Below, piece by piece: positions 61,075-64,000 of a DNA stretch of 64,000 bases (the first letter of the stretch is position 1; every line of letters starts with the position of its first letter). The translations under genes were made by a program, and so were the position numbers. Under the pieces are notes generated by a model, which ran no database searches, had not been told where the DNA came from, and saw nothing but the letters and a program-made list of their open reading frames with translations. Origin of the DNA: Subtercola boreus (lineage in GTDB: Bacteria > Actinomycetota > Actinomycetes > Actinomycetales > Microbacteriaceae); contig NZ_VFOO01000001.1 in the NCBI RefSeq assembly GCF_006716115.1, positions 2,356,001-2,420,000 of the forward strand, written 5' to 3'.

Positions 61075-62511
61075 TCAGCCGTTCGACAGGGCATTGCCGC
61101 ATTCGTACACACCCACGGTGAGGGCGTCGAGGGCCTCCCGCCCGGAGCCGAGCTGGCTGCCGAGAGCAAAGAAAGCGAAGGTGAGCACCGACCCGTCCGC
61201 CGCGTGCACGACCCCCGCGAGCATGTTGCCCGAATCGATGGAACCCGTCTTGGCCATCACCTTGCCGTCGACCACGGAGTTCGCACCCGTGAACCGGTAC
61301 GAGAGGGTACCCGTCTGGTCCGCCACGGGGAGCCCGTCCAGCAGCACCCCGAGGGAGCCCTCACGGGCGTTGACCTTGTCCATCAGGAGGGTGATGTACC
61401 GGGCCGACACAGCGTCGTCGTCGCTGAGGCCCGATCCATCCACGATGACGAGACCGGTGGGGTCGAGGCCGTAGGCATCGTGCAACGCGGCGGGAATGGC
61501 GGCCTGGAGGGCCGAGAACGACGATCCGGCCCCCAGCGCGATGGCGGTGAGCCGGGCGAGCATCTCCGCCTCGGTGTTGTCGGAGCGGAGCACCGCCTCC
61601 TGCACCATCGTCGAAACGGGGGCGGACTGCACGGAGCCGAGTGCGCCCGCACCGGCCGCGGCCGACCCTTCGGCGAGTCGCGCGCCGGAGGCGAGCGATC
61701 CGAGGGCCGAGCGGAAGGCCGCCCCGGCCCGCGCGACCGGGTCATCCCCTCGCGGGGACGTGTCGGCGGACGGGTTCGCCCGGTCGCCGTCGACCATCAG
61801 CGCCGTGACTTCCGCTGTCGACCCCTCGGTCTGCTCGATCCTGTTCCACGACGACTGCCAGGTCTCGCCGGAGAACAGCGAGGCGTCGAGGGTGATCGCC
61901 GTGATGGCGCTGCCCGCCGTCGAGGAGTCGGCCGCCCAGGCGGCCTTGACCTGGTTCGCCAGGTCGCTCATCGATGCGCTGTCGTTGTAGATGTTCGAGG
62001 AGCCGCTCGCAAGCGTCACGTCGCCGCCGCCGACGAGCACGACCTCACCGGGAGTTGCACCCCGCACCACCGTCGTCGTCACGCGGTGGTCGGGCCCGAG
62101 AACCGCGAGTGCGGCCGCCGAGGTGAGCACCTTCATCACGCTGGCGGTCCGCGAGAACTGGTCCCCCGCGCGGTCGAACAGGATGCTCCCCGTCGACGCC
62201 TCGCGAATCGTGCCCTGAAAGGTACCGAGCCCGCCGGCGGAGGCCAGCGCATCCACCGAACAGGTGCGCACGATCGTCGGCGCTGCGGCCGCTGTGGGCT
62301 GGGGCCGCCGCTCGATGACCGGACCGGTCGCTGTGGGAGCAGGCGTCGGCACCGCGGAGACTGTGGGTGCGACCGCGGCTTCCGGTTGCGCCGACGCGAA
62401 CGCGGCACCTCCGACGAACGATCCCGCGCCCAGCAGCGCGAGCGCGACCCACGCACCCGCGACCACGACGCGCCGGCGCCGGGTGCTCAGCGGAGCGGAA
62501 TGGCCGGGCAT
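61075..62511 (-). CDS. dacB: D-alanyl-D-alanine carboxypeptidase (PBP4 family)
   Basis: This penicillin-binding protein trims peptidoglycan stem peptides outside the cell. The 478-residue protein has an N-terminal membrane anchor (residues about 14-40) and a Pro/Thr-rich linker. The PBP catalytic motifs are SVMK (Ser124-Lys127), SDN (310-312) and KTG (421-423). The spacing between SxxK and SDN is long, as in class C PBP4 enzymes with extra domains. ATG 62511 is preceded by a TACAGT box at exactly 6 nt. Confidence 0.94.
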   Translation of the reverse strand: MPGHSAPLSTRRRRVVVAGAWVALALLGAGSFVGGAAFASAQPEAAVAPTVSAVPTPAPTATGPVIERRPQPTAAAAPTIVRTCSVDALASAGGLGTFQGTIREASTGSILFDRAGDQFSRTASVMKVLTSAAALAVLGPDHRVTTTVVRGATPGEVVLVGGGDVTLASGSSNIYNDSASMSDLANQVKAAWAADSSTAGSAITAITLDASLFSGETWQSSWNRIEQTEGSTAEVTALMVDGDRANPSADTSPRGDDPVARAGAAFRSALGSLASGARLAEGSAAAGAGALGSVQSAPVSTMVQEAVLRSDNTEAEMLARLTAIALGAGSSFSALQAAIPAALHDAYGLDPTGLVIVDGSGLSDDDAVSARYITLLMDKVNAREGSLGVLLDGLPVADQTGTLSYRFTGANSVVDGKVMAKTGSIDSGNMLAGVVHAADGSVLTFAFFALGSQLGSGREALDALTVGVYECGNALSNG

Positions 62512-62517
62512 CCGGTC

Positions 62518-62523
62518 ACTGTA
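62518..62523 (-). promoter_or_regulatory. probable leaderless promoter (-10) of dacB
   Basis: On the minus strand TACAGT ends 6 nt before the ATG at 62511, identical in box and spacing to those before purK and punA. Confidence 0.5.
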
Positions 62524-62565
62524 CCAGCAGCCCCTGCGAGCGCCTCAGAGACCCGATCCCGGGCC

Positions 62566-63549
62566 TCACTCGCCCGGGTAGACCAGCCCGATCTGTCGTC
62601 GAACCTCGTCGAGCACGCCCATGATCGCCACGCTCTGCTCGGCAGGCAGGAGCGGGCTGGAGGTCTCGCCGGCTGCGACCACGCGCTCGAGCTCCCAGGC
62701 CTGGTACTGCATGCCACGGCTGGTGACCGGATGATCGAACTCCTCGATCACGTTCTGCTCCGAGTCGATCATCCGGAACGTCGTCGGCGCGTACCAGGTC
62801 TGGTCGATGTCGATACGGGCCTCCGTGCCGAGCACCGAGGCCGCCGTCGGGCCGGCGGTGTCGAGCGCCGAATGCAGCACCGACTGCCGGCCTCCCGCGT
62901 GCGTCAGGATGATCGCGGTCTGCCGGTCGACCCCGGTCGCCGTCATCGTCGCACTCGCCAGCACAGCGGTCGGCAGCCCGAGCATGTCGACAGCGAACGA
63001 GACCGGGTAGATCGAGAGATCGAGCAGTGCCCCGCCGCCCAGTTCGAGGGCGTTGATACGGTGCTGGGGGTCGGCCGAGAGCTTCTGGTTGTGGTCGGCG
63101 AGCACCGTCCGCACGTCGCCGAGCGTGCCGGCCGCGATGATCTCGCGGATCCGCACCATGTGCGGCAAAAACCGGGTCCACATCGCCTCGATCACCACGA
63201 CACCGGCGCTCGCGGCCTCGTCGACGATCGACCGCGCCTGCTTCTCGTTCAGGGTGAACGCCTTCTCGACGAGCACATGCTTCCCCGCGCGGATGGCCAG
63301 CAGCGCGTTCTCCTCGTGGAACGGATGCGGCGTCGCCACGTAGACCACGTCGACGTCGGGGTCGGCAACGAGCTGCTCATAGCTCGCGTGGGCGGTGATG
63401 CCGCCGAACCGACCGGCGAACTCGCTGGCCGACTGCTCCGATCGAGAGCCGACAGCCGTCAGCTGGAACCCGTTCGCCTGCAGGTCGGTGGCGAAGGAGG
63501 TCGCGATGCCTCCGGTGCCGAGAATTCCCCAGCGCAGTCCGTCAGACAT
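62566..63549 (-). CDS. Gfo/Idh/MocA-family NAD(P)-dependent oxidoreductase
   Basis: This 327-residue protein has an N-terminal Rossmann fold (RWGILGTGGIATSFATDL) and the family motif ATPHPFHEENALLAIRAGKHVLVEKAF. A C-terminal substrate domain follows, with EAMWTRFLPHMVRIREII and GGGALLDLSIYPV. These are the hallmarks of dimeric dihydrodiol/trans-1,2-dihydrobenzene-diol dehydrogenase-like members, but sugar substrates are as likely. ATG 63549 follows GAGGAG. It diverges from the acyltransferase gene. Confidence 0.92.
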   Translation of the reverse strand: MSDGLRWGILGTGGIATSFATDLQANGFQLTAVGSRSEQSASEFAGRFGGITAHASYEQLVADPDVDVVYVATPHPFHEENALLAIRAGKHVLVEKAFTLNEKQARSIVDEAASAGVVVIEAMWTRFLPHMVRIREIIAAGTLGDVRTVLADHNQKLSADPQHRINALELGGGALLDLSIYPVSFAVDMLGLPTAVLASATMTATGVDRQTAIILTHAGGRQSVLHSALDTAGPTAASVLGTEARIDIDQTWYAPTTFRMIDSEQNVIEEFDHPVTSRGMQYQAWELERVVAAGETSSPLLPAEQSVAIMGVLDEVRRQIGLVYPGE

Positions 63550-63598
63550 CCGTACTCCTCATCCGCCCTGATCGATAGGCCCCACAGTCAACCACACA

Positions 63599-63627
63599 TT
63601 CGACGCCGGGACTTAGACAGATAAACT
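63599..63627 (+). promoter_or_regulatory. probable promoter of the acyltransferase gene
   Basis: TTCGAC and TAAACT are separated by 17 bp, an acceptable -35/-10 pair. The -10 ends 35 nt before the start at 63663, leaving room for the GGGGGA ribosome site. Confidence 0.4.
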
Positions 63628-63662
63628 CGGCTCGGGATTGAAAGTCCGCCATTGGGGGATCT

Positions 63663-64000
63663 ATGACGAACCGTTCGCATTTTCGCACCGACATCCAAGG
63701 TCTGCGCGCCATCGCCGTCGCTCTGGTCGTTCTGTACCACGCCGGGGTTCCGTTCCTCACGGGCGGTTTCGCCGGGGTGGACGTCTTCTTCGTCATCTCC
63801 GGGTTCCTGATCACCAGTCATCTGCTTCGGAGCCTCGAAACCTCCGGCAGGATCGGGTTCGCCGACTTCTACGCCCGACGGGCGCGCCGGATCCTCCCGG
63901 CCTCCTTGACGGTCGTGGTGCTGACCGTCATCGCCGCAGCGATCTTCATGCCCCCGCTTGCGCTCGACCGCGTATTCCAGGGCGCAATCGCCACCGCGCT
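63663..64000 (+). CDS. acyltransferase-3 family membrane protein, 5' part only
   Basis: The first 112 residues of an OafA/YrhL-type membrane O-acyltransferase are visible: FRTDIQGLRAIAVALVVLYH carries the catalytic-region His, followed by GGFAGVDVFFVISGFLITSHL and YARRARRILPASLTVV. These enzymes acetylate cell-surface polysaccharides. The gene continues beyond the right edge. ATG 63663 has GGGGGA just upstream. Confidence 0.93.
   Translation, partial: MTNRSHFRTDIQGLRAIAVALVVLYHAGVPFLTGGFAGVDVFFVISGFLITSHLLRSLETSGRIGFADFYARRARRILPASLTVVVLTVIAAAIFMPPLALDRVFQGAIATA

Overview
The window is one contiguous piece of a high-GC actinobacterial chromosome, most likely from the family Microbacteriaceae. 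This is judged from gene content and order and from protein style: an AccD/AccE/AccA acyl-CoA carboxylase, purK beside birA and a gtrA gene, an LpdA-type quinone reductase, a split nucleoside-uptake and salvage locus, and an FMN-riboswitch rib operon. GTG starts, GTGA/ATGA stop-start overlaps and leaderless promoters (TANNNT about 6 nt before the start codon) are frequent. I saw no tRNA, rRNA, insertion sequence, phage gene or CRISPR array. Most genes are housekeeping, and the unusual material lies in intergenic DNA and in a few protein variants.

Layout. 1-12.3 kb: acyl-CoA carboxylase beta subunit (cut by the left edge) diverging from biotin ligase birA, then a PH-domain protein, gtrA, purK and the carboxylase epsilon subunit. 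A three-gene two-component operon, a TrmA-type RNA methyltransferase and maf follow, then the biotin-carrying carboxylase alpha subunit, which ends in ten 25-bp tandem repeats and a strong hairpin. 12.7-19.4 kb: SWIM/SNF2 helicase, secreted NHL-type protein, LpdA-like reductase. 19.4-37 kb: nucleoside metabolism. Purine nucleoside phosphorylase, phosphosugar mutase and an IclR regulator form one operon. A second runs SAH-hydrolase-like, IclR, adenosine deaminase, PTS IIA, PTS IIB, and diverges from a nucleoside hydrolase across a pair of identical palindromes. Thymidine phosphorylase and cytidine deaminase are followed by a complete BMP/PnrA-type nucleoside ABC transporter with two binding lipoproteins.

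37-46 kb: manC and a divergent GT4 mannosyltransferase-like gene, sdhCDAB, a BrkB-family protein, xthA and trpS. 46-49.7 kb: CtaG-like membrane protein, a G-rich spacer with a G-quadruplex motif, a FUSC-family protein, and polyprenol-phosphate mannose synthase. 49.8-53.6 kb: FMN riboswitch and ribD-ribE-ribBA-ribH. 53.8-64 kb: MHS-type MFS transporter, ABC exporter with a low-complexity insert in its ATPase domain, folD, purU, a SpoU methyltransferase, nicotinamidase, D-Ala-D-Ala carboxypeptidase, a Gfo/Idh oxidoreductase, and the start of an acyltransferase-3 gene cut by the right edge.

How the genes work together. The 19-37 kb block reads as one nucleoside economy. Nucleosides enter through the ABC transporter. 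They are deaminated (cdd, add), phosphorolysed (deoA, PNP) or hydrolysed (nucleoside hydrolase). The pentose-1-phosphates are probably isomerised by the adjacent mutase. The best candidate for something undescribed sits here: a divergent short-form SAH hydrolase co-transcribed with an adenosine deaminase and an orphan IIA/IIB phosphotransferase pair that has no membrane IIC, next to an IclR regulator and a twin palindromic operator. No complete novel system is demonstrated by sequence alone.
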